Shown here piece after piece: positions 7,790 through 17,262 of a stretch of 47,937 nt of DNA. The notes beneath the pieces were generated by a model. That model did no database searches. It was not told the origin of the DNA and was given only the letters and a program-made list of their open reading frames with translations. Numbering within the stretch: the first letter of the stretch is position 1; each line of letters opens with the position of its first letter. Location: contig JAQUUH010000006.1 of the NCBI GenBank assembly GCA_028693955.1, positions 1 through 47,937 on the forward strand, given 5' to 3'. The DNA is from Bacilli bacterium. Lineage in GTDB: Bacteria; Bacillota_I; Bacilli_A; RFN20; UBA1709. The position numbers were made by a program, and so were the translations under genes.

Positions 7790-9262
7790 CTACCTATTAA
7801 ATAATTTTGAAAGTGAGGATAGATAACTTATTATACTTTCATCAATAAGATTTGGATTTAACATGAAACCCCAATTTCCTTTAGCAATACCTGGCGTATT
7901 CATTCTTTTCAAATTTATATCTCCAATGACATCTTGAATAGAAAATATTACCAAAGATGCATTACTTCTACTCAATAATTTCATTAATTTTCTATTAAGT
8001 TCATGCTCTGTTTCTATTCCAGAATAAGAATATACCTGTCTTTTAGTATCATTATCTAAATTGTTCCACCACCTTGAGATTATCTCATTATCATGTGTGC
8101 CCAAATATGCAACACAATTTTTTTCATAATTATGAGGTAAATATGGGTTTTTAGAATCATTATTAAAAGCAAATTGCAGTATTTTCATACCTGGAATTTT
8201 ATAATAATTTCTTAATTTCATAACACTTTGAGGAATATCTCCCAAATCTTCAGCAATTATTTCACAATTTTTTGCGGATTTAATTATTACATCTAATAAT
8301 TTCTTTCCTTCTCCTTTAATATAATGTCCCTTGCTAGCATCTTTGTTATGACTAGGAATAATATAGTAACTATCAAAAGCTCTAAAATGATCTATTCTCA
8401 AAACATCACATAGCCTACTTGCATGCTTAATTCTATTTCTCCAAAATTTATAATTATTTTTTCTCATAATATTGTAATCATAAATTGGATTTCCCCATAA
8501 TTGTCCTTTTACTGACATCGAATCTGGAGAAGCACCTGATAAATATTTTGGTTTTCTATTTTGATTTAACAAAAAACTTTTTTGATTTTTCCAAACATCA
8601 ACAGAATTATATGAAACATACATTGGAATATCTCCAATTAATTTTATGTCATATTTTTTCAGCATATTTTTAAAATCATTATATTGTTTATAAAATAAAT
8701 ACTGTACATATTTATAATAATCTATTTCTTTTTCCAATTTTTCTTGGTACTCTAAAATGGTTTTTTTATTTCTTTTTACTAATGGTAATGGCCATTCATC
8801 CCATTGTTTTTTAAAATAATCAAATAATGACATAAATAATGCATAATCATTTAGCCAAGATTTGTTTTCAAAAACAAATTCTTCATATTCGTCTAATTTA
8901 TTTCTAATTTTAAATTTATTATAACTTATTAATAGTAATTTATCTTTAATTTCTCTAGCTTTTTTATAATCTGTTATATACATCTTAGATATTGGAATTT
9001 CTTCTAAATCAACTAATTCTAAAAAATTATCTTCAACTAATTTTTCTATATCAATCAAATATATATTACCTGCAAAAGAATCAGAAGATGAATATGGAGA
9101 ATTTTCAGCATCTATAGGATTAAGTGGAAGTATTTGCCAATATTTTTGCCCAGAATCATGTAAAAAACTTGCAAACTTCTCGGCCTCTTTTCCTAAAGAT
9201 CCGATAAAATAGTTTGATGGAAGGCTAGAAATATGCATTAAAATCCCACTTGCTCTATCCAC
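7790..9262 (-). CDS. malQ: 4-alpha-glucanotransferase (amylomaltase)
   Basis: A 490-residue GH77 enzyme that transfers alpha-1,4-glucan segments between maltooligosaccharides and releases glucose. Visible: GILMHISSLPSNYFIGSLG at the N-terminus, YWQILPLNPI, the nucleophile Asp in VLRIDHFRAFDSYY, the acid/base Glu in EIIAEDLGDIP, and LGTHDNE with the third catalytic Asp. Length is typical of bacterial amylomaltases without extra N-terminal domains. It is the last gene of the pulA-glgB-glgP-dUTPase-malQ operon, 11 nt after the dUTPase-like gene. In the pathway it converts short debranched maltodextrins to longer chains for phosphorylase and to free glucose for the ROK glucokinase encoded elsewhere in the window. 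Confidence 0.95.
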   Translation of the reverse strand: MDRASGILMHISSLPSNYFIGSLGKEAEKFASFLHDSGQKYWQILPLNPIDAENSPYSSSDSFAGNIYLIDIEKLVEDNFLELVDLEEIPISKMYITDYKKAREIKDKLLLISYNKFKIRNKLDEYEEFVFENKSWLNDYALFMSLFDYFKKQWDEWPLPLVKRNKKTILEYQEKLEKEIDYYKYVQYLFYKQYNDFKNMLKKYDIKLIGDIPMYVSYNSVDVWKNQKSFLLNQNRKPKYLSGASPDSMSVKGQLWGNPIYDYNIMRKNNYKFWRNRIKHASRLCDVLRIDHFRAFDSYYIIPSHNKDASKGHYIKGEGKKLLDVIIKSAKNCEIIAEDLGDIPQSVMKLRNYYKIPGMKILQFAFNNDSKNPYLPHNYEKNCVAYLGTHDNEIISRWWNNLDNDTKRQVYSYSGIETEHELNRKLMKLLSRSNASLVIFSIQDVIGDINLKRMNTPGIAKGNWGFMLNPNLIDESIISYLSSLSKLFNR

Positions 9263-9273
9263 ACTATCACTCC

Positions 9274-9774
9274 TTAATAATTATTCTCTTGTCTTTGATA
9301 ATTTATTTTATTTTTTGCATAATAAGCACTTAAAATCTCATTATATGAATATCCTAGTTTTTCACCAAGTCCTAAAAATCTCGATAGCAGGTGTTTATAT
9401 GTCATTAAATTTAGATTATTATAAAGATTACAAGCACTGTTATATAAATCCAAAAAGCACTCAGTCATAGAAATATTTTTTTTACAGTTAAAAACCTCAG
9501 TTTTTTCCCTATCAATATATTTTAAGAAAATACCTAATGAAACAACAAAATGAATACCATCAACATATTCTTCTAATACAATTTTTTTATCTGAAGATGG
9601 CTTTAAACTCCAATATTTAAAACAACGAGTCTCATTAGCCAATTCCCCAATTTCCACTAAGAATGCAAGTATTCTTTTCTTATAAGTGTTTTCATAATCT
9701 ACATTATGAAGAGAATGAATATGGCTATCTAATTTTTCTTGCATATCAAATATTTCTTGTAAATTATAAAACAT
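9274..9774 (-). CDS. Dimeric all-alpha dUTPase-like protein (dUTPase_2 family)
   Basis: A 166-residue protein of the dimeric, all-alpha dUTPase family (dUTPase_2 in Pfam), related to MazG and unrelated to trimeric dUTPases. Recognisable features are LQEIFDMQEKLDSHI at the start, AFLVEIGELANETRCFKYWS with the first acidic metal ligands, and EEYVDGIHFVVSLGI with the second set. The family hydrolyses dUTP (and dUDP) to dUMP, keeping uracil out of DNA and feeding dTMP synthesis. It lies inside the glycogen operon between glgP (10 nt) and malQ (11 nt), a context with no obvious metabolic link. Substrate is inferred from the family. Confidence 0.85.
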   Translation of the reverse strand: MFYNLQEIFDMQEKLDSHIHSLHNVDYENTYKKRILAFLVEIGELANETRCFKYWSLKPSSDKKIVLEEYVDGIHFVVSLGIFLKYIDREKTEVFNCKKNISMTECFLDLYNSACNLYNNLNLMTYKHLLSRFLGLGEKLGYSYNEILSAYYAKNKINYQRQENNY

Positions 9775-9784
9775 TTTATCACCC

Positions 9785-12181
9785 CTATATTTTTGTTAAA
9801 TTCCATATTTTTTCAACATAATCATTGATAGATCTATCACTTGAAAAATAGCCTGATTTTGCAATATTTGTTAAACACATTTTAGCCCACTTTTCTTTTT
9901 CTAAATATAAATAATCAATTTTTTGCTGAGAATCAATGTAATCTTTGAAATCTTCAAATAGAAAATATTCATCATTTTTTAATAATATCTCATTGAATAT
10001 TAATGAAAACTTTTCTTTTTCTGTACAAAAAGTTCCATCAATTAAAGAATTCATTATTTTATTTATCACTTGATTGCTTTTATATATTTCTTTTGCATCA
10101 TATTTTCCAGAATTTCTTAATTTTACAACATCATCATCGTGCATTCCAAAAATAATTATATTTTCCTTTCCTACTAAATTACATATTTCAACATTGGCAC
10201 CATCCATTGTTCCTAATGTTAATGCTCCATTCATCATAAATTTCATATTTCCTGTACCACTAGCTTCTTTTCCTGATAATGAAATTTGCTCAGAAACATC
10301 ACAAGCTGGCATAATAATTTCTGCTTTAGTAACATTATAATTTTCAATAAATATAACCTTAAACCATTTACTAATATCTTTGTCGTTGTTTACTTTTTCC
10401 GCTATATGACATATAAGTTCAATGACCTTTTTAGCAAAAGCATATGAGGGCGCTGCCTTTGCTCCAAATATAAATGTTCTAGGAATCATTTTAAATTCAG
10501 GATTACTTTTAATTTCTTGATACAAATATATTATGTGAAATATATTGAGCATTTGTCTTTTGTAAGCATGCAATCTTTTTACTTGAATATCAAAAATAGA
10601 ATTAATATCAACTTCAATATTATTATGTTCTTTTATATATTTTGCTAATATTTTCTTTCTTTCTTCTTTAACACTTAAAAATCTTTTGATTACTTCTTGA
10701 TCATCAATATGATAAGATAACTGTTCTAATTTAGCCGGTTCTTTTATCCAATCTTTGCCAATATAATCTGCTATTAAATCTGATAATTGGGGATTAGAAA
10801 ATGCTAAAAATCTTCTATGAGAAATACCATTTGTTACATTAGTAAATTTATTTGGAAAAATTTGATAAAATCTTTTTAAAACTTGATTTTTTAAAATCTC
10901 GCTGTGCAAGGTTGCGACTCCATTTACTGAATAACTACCTACAATTGCAAGATTTGTCATATATACTAACCCATCTTTTATTATTAATGTATCTTTTACA
11001 ATATCATCAGAATTAGTTTTTTGACGAACATAGTTACTAAATCTTCTATTTATCTCTTCTATTATAGTATAAACTCTAGGGAGTAAGTTTTTAATATAGT
11101 GTGTTGGCCATTTTTCAAGAGCTTCACTCATAATAGTATGATTAGTATAGGCAAAAGTTGATGTTACTATTTTCCAAGCATCATCCCATTCATAATTATA
11201 TTCATCAAGAAGTAACCTCATAAATTCAGGAATTCCAAGAACTGGATGAGTATCATTTAATTGAAACACATAATGAAGAGGAAAATCATCAAGATTATTA
11301 TGAGTTTTCATATAATAATTTATATTAGTTTTAATACCTGCAGATACAAAAAAATACTGCTGCTTTAATCTTAATATTTTCCCTTGTTCTGTAGAATCAT
11401 CAGGATATAATCCATAGCATAATTGTTTTACTTCATTTAAATATGTATAAAAATCTTTATCTTTAGGTAATAATTCATCAGAAGGCTCTGCAGACCATAA
11501 TCTAAGTGTATTAACTATTCCATTTTTATAGCCAATCATTGGTACATCATATGGAACAGCATTGACATGCTCAGCATTTGTTAATCTATAATAATTTCTT
11601 CCGTTTTCATAGAAAGATTCAACATTTCCATAAAAGGTTATATCTATCTTTCTATGGGGTTTTTTCACTTCCCAAACATTACCATTTTTTAACCATTGAT
11701 CAGGAACTTCTACTTGCTTTTTATTATCTATTACTTGTTTAAAAAAACCAAATTCATACCTTATTGAATTGCCATGGCCAGCATAACCACATGCAGCTAT
11801 TGAATCCATATAACATGCGGCTAAACGTCCCAAACCACCATTACCTAAACCCGCTTCTTTTTCAGTATCAATAAGATCTTCAAGATTAATATTTAAATCT
11901 TTAAGACCATCTTTTACAACATCATATATTCCTAAATCATACAAGTTATTTTTCAATAATTTACCAATCAAAAATTCCATTGAAAAATATACTACTTGTT
12001 TCACCTGTTTCTTTTCTATTTCATCTTTTGTGTGCTTCCATTTTAAAGAAGAATATTCCCGAATCATTGTACCAAGAATATCATAATATTCATCTAAATG
12101 AGCATCACATAAAGAACGCCCGTACTTTTCAATTAATTTTTTTTCAAATATTTGACAAAATTCTTTTTTATCTTTAAACAT
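9785..12181 (-). CDS. glgP: Glycogen/maltodextrin phosphorylase
   Basis: A 798-residue GT35 phosphorylase that releases glucose-1-phosphate from the non-reducing ends of alpha-1,4-glucans. The PLP-lysine region EASGTGNMKFMMNGALTLGT is intact, as are GNGGLGRLAACYMDS, QLNDTHPVLGIPE and VKRLHAYKRQ. There is no extended N-terminal phosphorylation/AMP region of animal enzymes. The start has the ATG one base after the glgB stop (12183), so translation is probably coupled. It is the third gene of the alpha-glucan operon. No phosphoglucomutase is present in the window to process its product. Confidence 0.97.
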   Translation of the reverse strand: MFKDKKEFCQIFEKKLIEKYGRSLCDAHLDEYYDILGTMIREYSSLKWKHTKDEIEKKQVKQVVYFSMEFLIGKLLKNNLYDLGIYDVVKDGLKDLNINLEDLIDTEKEAGLGNGGLGRLAACYMDSIAACGYAGHGNSIRYEFGFFKQVIDNKKQVEVPDQWLKNGNVWEVKKPHRKIDITFYGNVESFYENGRNYYRLTNAEHVNAVPYDVPMIGYKNGIVNTLRLWSAEPSDELLPKDKDFYTYLNEVKQLCYGLYPDDSTEQGKILRLKQQYFFVSAGIKTNINYYMKTHNNLDDFPLHYVFQLNDTHPVLGIPEFMRLLLDEYNYEWDDAWKIVTSTFAYTNHTIMSEALEKWPTHYIKNLLPRVYTIIEEINRRFSNYVRQKTNSDDIVKDTLIIKDGLVYMTNLAIVGSYSVNGVATLHSEILKNQVLKRFYQIFPNKFTNVTNGISHRRFLAFSNPQLSDLIADYIGKDWIKEPAKLEQLSYHIDDQEVIKRFLSVKEERKKILAKYIKEHNNIEVDINSIFDIQVKRLHAYKRQMLNIFHIIYLYQEIKSNPEFKMIPRTFIFGAKAAPSYAFAKKVIELICHIAEKVNNDKDISKWFKVIFIENYNVTKAEIIMPACDVSEQISLSGKEASGTGNMKFMMNGALTLGTMDGANVEICNLVGKENIIIFGMHDDDVVKLRNSGKYDAKEIYKSNQVINKIMNSLIDGTFCTEKEKFSLIFNEILLKNDEYFLFEDFKDYIDSQQKIDYLYLEKEKWAKMCLTNIAKSGYFSSDRSINDYVEKIWNLTKI

Positions 12182-12182
12182 C

Positions 12183-14021
12183 TTATTCCTGCCTTCCCTT
12201 ATATTTCAATATTATGGATGCAAAAGGTCCAATTTTCAAGCCCAGTCTTTGATTGCATTTATCTAATGCGTCTCCTCCACTTATTAATATACTATTTTTA
12301 TTTACTATTCCAGTTCCTCCATAAATTACATCATCGCTATTTAATATTTCCTTATATTCTCCACTATAAGGGACACCAAATTCATAATAATCATAGCGAT
12401 TTGGAGTCATATTTAAAATTACGATTAGACTTGAAGTCTTTGTTTTTCTTTCATAAACAAAAATGCTTTGATCTTTATTGTCGGCCATAATATAGTTAAA
12501 GTTATTAAAATTATATTCATCATAATAAAGAGATTTGTATCTTTTATATATTGAAGTTATTTTTTTGAAAAATACATTAAATTTTTTATGCAAATCATAG
12601 TCAAACAAAAACCAATCAAGAGGTTTATCTTCATCCCATTCACGAAAATGAGCAATTTCGTTTCCCATAAAATTCAATTTTTTCCCTGGATGAGTATACA
12701 TGTATGTATATAAATTTCGTAATTGAGCAAATTTTTCCTCATAATTACCCCACATTTTATTGATAATTGATTTTTTGCCATGAACAACTTCATCGTGTGA
12801 AAAAGGCAAAATAAATTTTTCACTAAAAAAATAATACATCGAGAACGTTATCTTAGAATGCTCATGTTTTCGATAAATAGGATCAATAGAATAATATTTC
12901 AAAGTATCATTCATCCACCCTAAATCCCATTTATAATCAAATCCTAATCCACCGTTAGAAACAGGTAAAGTTACTTTTTGAAAGTCAGTAGAATCTTCTG
13001 CTATCATATATAATGAAGGGTGCTCTTTATGAATTTCTTTATTAATAAATTTCAAAAAACTAATTCCTTCATTATTTAATCCTAATCCCTTATTACCATT
13101 ATAATAAATTAAATTACTAATGGCATCCAAACGCAGACCATCAAGATGATAGTATTTAGCAAAAAAATTAATTGATGAAGAAACAAAGCTTTTTGTTTGA
13201 CCTTTTGAAAAATCAAAATTTGCAGTTCCCCAATTATTATTTCTTTTTTTAACATCATCATATTCATAAACAGGACTACCATCAAACATTGATAATCCAA
13301 ATTCATCTTTTACCATGTGAACTGCTACAAAATCAAAAATAACTCCTATTCCATTTAAGTGAAGTTCATCTATTAAGTGCATAAGTTGATATGGGTTACC
13401 ATATCTTGATGTAATACTGTAAAAACCAGTTACTTGATAACCCCAAGAACCATCAAGCGGATGCTCCATAAGAGGTAAAAATTCTACATAATTAAAATTA
13501 TTATCTTTTAAATAATCTATTAAATGCTCTACAAATTCTTGATAAGAAAAGATTCTTCCATCAAAATCTCTTATCCATGAGCCTAAGTGCATTTCATATA
13601 TATTCATTGGTATATTATAATCTAATTTTCTATTTTTCATATATCCTTCATCATGCCAAAAAAAGTCTTCAATATTAAATATTTTTGAAGCAGAACTAGG
13701 TCTTAATTCTGAATAAAAAGCAAAAGGGTCACTTTTATCAATCCAAGTATTATCATTTGTTAAAATATGATACTTATATTGATCATAATTTTCTAAATTA
13801 GGAATAAAAAGTTCAAAAACTCCCTGCCATTCTACTTTATTCATTCTGTGACTACTACCTAGCCAATTATTAAAATTTCCAATTATCTCGATCTGTTTTG
13901 CAAATGGTGCATACACTCTGAAAATCACACCTTGTTTATTATCATAAGACAAAAAATGTGCTCCAAAATATTCATATGCATTAATATTTTTTCCCATTAA
14001 ATAATCATCAATGTGTGACAT
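12183..14021 (-). CDS. glgB: 1,4-alpha-glucan branching enzyme
   Basis: A 612-residue GH13 branching enzyme that cuts an alpha-1,4 chain and reattaches it by an alpha-1,6 bond. It has an N-terminal CBM48-like domain (NAYEYFGAHFLSY, VYAPFAKQIEIIGNFNNW), the catalytic barrel with FDFVAVHM, DGLRLDAISN (nucleophile Asp), YMIAEDST (acid/base Glu) and FSHDEVVHGKKS (third Asp), and NFMGNEIAHFREWDE before the C-terminal beta domain. Length is typical of enzymes lacking the extra N1 domain. It overlaps no gene but lies 26 nt after pulA and 1 nt before glgP. A branching enzyme suggests true glycogen storage, yet no glgC/glgA is in this window. Confidence 0.96.
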   Translation of the reverse strand: MSHIDDYLMGKNINAYEYFGAHFLSYDNKQGVIFRVYAPFAKQIEIIGNFNNWLGSSHRMNKVEWQGVFELFIPNLENYDQYKYHILTNDNTWIDKSDPFAFYSELRPSSASKIFNIEDFFWHDEGYMKNRKLDYNIPMNIYEMHLGSWIRDFDGRIFSYQEFVEHLIDYLKDNNFNYVEFLPLMEHPLDGSWGYQVTGFYSITSRYGNPYQLMHLIDELHLNGIGVIFDFVAVHMVKDEFGLSMFDGSPVYEYDDVKKRNNNWGTANFDFSKGQTKSFVSSSINFFAKYYHLDGLRLDAISNLIYYNGNKGLGLNNEGISFLKFINKEIHKEHPSLYMIAEDSTDFQKVTLPVSNGGLGFDYKWDLGWMNDTLKYYSIDPIYRKHEHSKITFSMYYFFSEKFILPFSHDEVVHGKKSIINKMWGNYEEKFAQLRNLYTYMYTHPGKKLNFMGNEIAHFREWDEDKPLDWFLFDYDLHKKFNVFFKKITSIYKRYKSLYYDEYNFNNFNYIMADNKDQSIFVYERKTKTSSLIVILNMTPNRYDYYEFGVPYSGEYKEILNSDDVIYGGTGIVNKNSILISGGDALDKCNQRLGLKIGPFASIILKYKGRQE

Positions 14022-14047
14022 AAATAAATTACCTCCAAACTTTTAAA

Positions 14048-16102
14048 TTAAACTTCAAATATAACAAAGCATTTTTGGGGAATTATTATATCCCCGTCTA
14101 TAATTGAAATACTTTTTGATGACAAAATTACTTTCGAAAAACTCATTTTTTTAAAATTACTATCATAATTTGTTCCATTGTAAACTATTTTAACTTGATG
14201 ATTATCTCCCAAAATCTCATATATAATAACTTTATAATACTCACTTATAGTTACATTTTTTTCAATAGTTTCATAATTATCAAAAAACAAATCTGGATTG
14301 TTTTTTCGAAAATTTATTAATTCTTTCATAATTTTTATATTACTTAAAGAATCGTTTATTAAATCATAATTAATATTATTGACATTGTTGGGATTCAAAT
14401 AAGTATTATCATACATATTTTTATCTTTTTTTACTTCTTGTCCCATATGTAAAAAAGGAATCCCTTGAGCTAATAATAACATTGAAAGTGCTAAAATTGC
14501 CACATCATCTTTGTACTCTCCGCACTCTTTTACAATTTTATCATGCATTGTTAAACCATCATGAGATTCTAAATAATTAATACTTTGAAGTGGACTTACA
14601 AAATCATTACTATGATGACCTTTTAATACATCTATAGCATAGTAAACCTTTGATAAATCACCTAAGGCATAACCAAACATTGAAGAACTGCTCCATGGTT
14701 GACCAAGAATATTGTCACGAAAATAATCGTTAAAAAACCCTGTTCTTGATATTTTTTTGGCATTCATAAATGTTGATTTATCTTTACTATCTAGTGATGA
14801 ACCATTATTCCATCCTTCCCCATATATTAAAAATTTTTCATTTTTACTTTTCACTATTTTAGTTATGGCATTTATTGTTTCTATATCAAGAATTCCCATC
14901 AAATCTAAACGAATGCCATCAATCAAAAAATTATCTTGCAAATAATTTATGCTATCAATTATTAATTTACATGCCATTAATCTTCTACTATCAAAATCAT
15001 TTCCACACATTGAACCATTTGAAAGATTACAATTTTTATCGTAAAGAAAATAGTAATAAGGTACAATCAAATTTAATGAATTTGTTTCTACATTGTAAAC
15101 ATGATTATATACTAAATCTAAAATGACACCAATATTATTTTTGTGGAGCATGTTTATCATTTGCAAAACTTCTAATATTCCACTTTCATAATTTTGAATG
15201 TTTTTAATATAACTTCCTTCAAAACAAAAATATTGGACTGGATCATACCCCCAATTATAATACTTATGAGGATTTAATTCATCTTTAGTAGCAAAATCAA
15301 TTATTGGCATTAATTGAACATGAGTTATTCCAAGATATTTTAAATAATCAATTCCTACTGGTTGATTAAACTTATTTACTAATCCTTCTTCAGTAAATGA
15401 TACGAATTTCCCTTTATTTTTATGATATTTTTCATTTGAAAAATCATAAACTGACAATTCATAGATTATGCTATTTTGTAAATTGCATTTCAAAGATAAA
15501 GGTATTCTATTAATTTTTTTTATAACTTTTTTAACATCAACAACTATCGAAGATGTAGAATTTGCACTTGAAACTTTGGCATATGGATCAACAACTTCAC
15601 TTATTTGACCATTTACATTTACAACATAGTTATATATTTCACCTTGACAATCTCTATCTATTTTATAATACCAAATTCCTTTATCAATTCTTTTCATATC
15701 ATGATAAAATCCATTAATTTTTAAAGCTACTTTATTTGCTGTTGGTGCCCATAATTTAAATGACGTCTTGTTATTTTTTATGGTGCTTCCTAAATCATCA
15801 TCATCATAAAAAAATTCTTTTTCAAATCTTTTTGTCTTGGTAATAAATCTATATTCTACAAGACTTTTTATATTTTTATTATCAGTTATATAGTACTCAT
15901 CACCAATTATTAATGATTTCAAAACATTTATATAATAGATATGTGAATTATTTTTTATTTCTTCTTTAATAATTTTAGTATCACAATATTTATTTGATAA
16001 TTTATCGACAATATATAGTTTAGAAGGATTCAAAATAAAGTTATCGGCTTCAATTACCATAACTATATTCATATAATCGTCTAAAAAGGATAAAATGTTC
16101 AT
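14048..16102 (-). CDS. pulA: Type I pullulanase (glycogen debranching enzyme)
   Basis: An intracellular GH13 enzyme of ~684 residues hydrolysing alpha-1,6 branch points. It has a CBM48-like domain (TSFKLWAPTANKVALKING), the type I pullulanase hallmark YNWGYDPVQY, and catalytic motifs LDLVYNHVY, GIRLDLMGI (nucleophile Asp), IYGEGWNNG (acid/base Glu) and NYLESHDGLTMHDKI. No signal peptide is seen, so it acts on internal glycogen or imported dextrin. The ORF-track ATG at 16129 is replaced by the ATG at 16102, which has a GGTGAT SD at the proper distance; the upstream ATG overlaps a TATAAT box. It is the first gene of the operon. Alternative name: debranching enzyme GlgX-like, less likely given the YNWGYDP motif. 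Confidence 0.93.
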   Translation of the reverse strand: MNILSFLDDYMNIVMVIEADNFILNPSKLYIVDKLSNKYCDTKIIKEEIKNNSHIYYINVLKSLIIGDEYYITDNKNIKSLVEYRFITKTKRFEKEFFYDDDDLGSTIKNNKTSFKLWAPTANKVALKINGFYHDMKRIDKGIWYYKIDRDCQGEIYNYVVNVNGQISEVVDPYAKVSSANSTSSIVVDVKKVIKKINRIPLSLKCNLQNSIIYELSVYDFSNEKYHKNKGKFVSFTEEGLVNKFNQPVGIDYLKYLGITHVQLMPIIDFATKDELNPHKYYNWGYDPVQYFCFEGSYIKNIQNYESGILEVLQMINMLHKNNIGVILDLVYNHVYNVETNSLNLIVPYYYFLYDKNCNLSNGSMCGNDFDSRRLMACKLIIDSINYLQDNFLIDGIRLDLMGILDIETINAITKIVKSKNEKFLIYGEGWNNGSSLDSKDKSTFMNAKKISRTGFFNDYFRDNILGQPWSSSSMFGYALGDLSKVYYAIDVLKGHHSNDFVSPLQSINYLESHDGLTMHDKIVKECGEYKDDVAILALSMLLLAQGIPFLHMGQEVKKDKNMYDNTYLNPNNVNNINYDLINDSLSNIKIMKELINFRKNNPDLFFDNYETIEKNVTISEYYKVIIYEILGDNHQVKIVYNGTNYDSNFKKMSFSKVILSSKSISIIDGDIIIPQKCFVIFEV

Positions 16103-16120
16103 TAATATATCACCACTAAA

Positions 16121-16126
16121 ATTATA
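16121..16126 (-). promoter_or_regulatory. Possible -10 box of the glycogen operon
   Basis: A perfect TATAAT on the minus strand lies 18 nt before the pulA ATG at 16102; the -35 region (TTTTAA at 17 nt) is weak. Transcription would begin at the SD itself, leaving a leader of about 12 nt. Real use is uncertain. Confidence 0.35.
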
Positions 16127-16198
16127 CAATATTTATTCATTTCTTAAAATAATAAATAATATTCATATATCTAAATAAAAATAAGGAAGTGAAATTGA

Positions 16199-17224
16199 AT
16201 GGAAAGATTATATATAGTAACTGGTGCTAATGGTCATCTTGGAACAGCATTATTAAAATTACTTGATAAAAACAATAGTAAGGTTCGTGCATTAATTTTA
16301 CAAAATGATATAATTCACGAAAAATATAGCAAAAATATTGAGTTTTATTATGGTGATGTAACAGTAAAAGATACACTTAATAGCATATTTTCTAATATTG
16401 AAATGTATGAAACTGTAGTTATACATTGTGCTGGTATTGTATCAATTGCTTCAAAATTTGACACTAATGTATTTAATGTAAATGTCAATGGCACTAAAAA
16501 CATCGCAGATTTAGCACTAGAAAACAAAGTGAAAAGATTTATTTATATAAGTTCTGTTCATGCATTTGAAGAACTAAAAAAAGGCAAAACGATTAAAGAA
16601 GTGAAAAGATTTAATCCTGATAAAGTTGTAGGATTATATGCGAAAACAAAAGCAATTGCCTCAAACTATGTTTTAGATAAAGTAAATGAAGGATTGGATG
16701 CAATAATTATTCATCCTTCTGGAATATTTGGACCATACGATTATGGAAAATCGCATTCATCACAATTTTTAATTGACTATGCTAATGGAGATTTAAAAGT
16801 ATCTTTAAATGGAGGATATGACTTTGTAGATGTTAGAGATGTTGCTAAAGGTGTTTTAAGTGCAGTTGATAAGGGGAAAAAGGGTGAATGTTATATTTTA
16901 TCAAATGATTTTTTCAAAGTTAATGATCTTATGAATTTAATTGCATCATTCACAAATAAAAAACCAATACGATATATATTCCCAATGTGGATTGCAAAAT
17001 TAACCGCACCTTTTAGTGAAATATATTATAAATCAAAAAAACAGCCACCTCTTTTTACAACATATTCATTATATACACTAACCAGTAATGCAAAGTTTTC
17101 GCATAAAAAAGCTACAAAAACTTTAAATTATGCTCCAAGAAAAATGGTAGATACCTTAAAAGATACAATTATATTTATGAAATCAATTGGAAAAATAAAA
17201 AAGAATTTAGTTTTCACAAAATAA
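16199..17224 (+). CDS. NAD(P)-dependent epimerase/reductase of the extended SDR family
   Basis: A 341-residue extended short-chain dehydrogenase/reductase resembling dihydroflavonol-4-reductase-type and NAD-dependent epimerase proteins of bacteria. It has the Rossmann glycine motif TGANGHLG (~8-15), FYYGDVT, the HCAGIVS strand, the catalytic YAKTKAIAS (Tyr-xxx-Lys) and HPSGIFGPYDYG after it. No signal peptide or membrane helix is seen; the cytosolic substrate is unknown. SD AAGGAAGTG precedes the ATG. It is monocistronic, diverging from the pulA operon and converging on rplT across a shared terminator. The fold assignment is firm; the substrate is not. Confidence 0.85.
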   Translation: MERLYIVTGANGHLGTALLKLLDKNNSKVRALILQNDIIHEKYSKNIEFYYGDVTVKDTLNSIFSNIEMYETVVIHCAGIVSIASKFDTNVFNVNVNGTKNIADLALENKVKRFIYISSVHAFEELKKGKTIKEVKRFNPDKVVGLYAKTKAIASNYVLDKVNEGLDAIIIHPSGIFGPYDYGKSHSSQFLIDYANGDLKVSLNGGYDFVDVRDVAKGVLSAVDKGKKGECYILSNDFFKVNDLMNLIASFTNKKPIRYIFPMWIAKLTAPFSEIYYKSKKQPPLFTTYSLYTLTSNAKFSHKKATKTLNYAPRKMVDTLKDTIIFMKSIGKIKKNLVFTK

Positions 17225-17257
17225 AAAGAAGGAATTAATTATATTCCTTCTTTTTTT
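17223..17257. terminator. Bidirectional intrinsic terminator
   Basis: The stem AAAAAGAAGGAAT/ATTCCTTCTTTTT with a 7-nt loop, flanked by A and T runs, lies between the SDR gene and rplT and should stop transcription from both sides. Confidence 0.85.
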
Positions 17258-17262
17258 AAATA

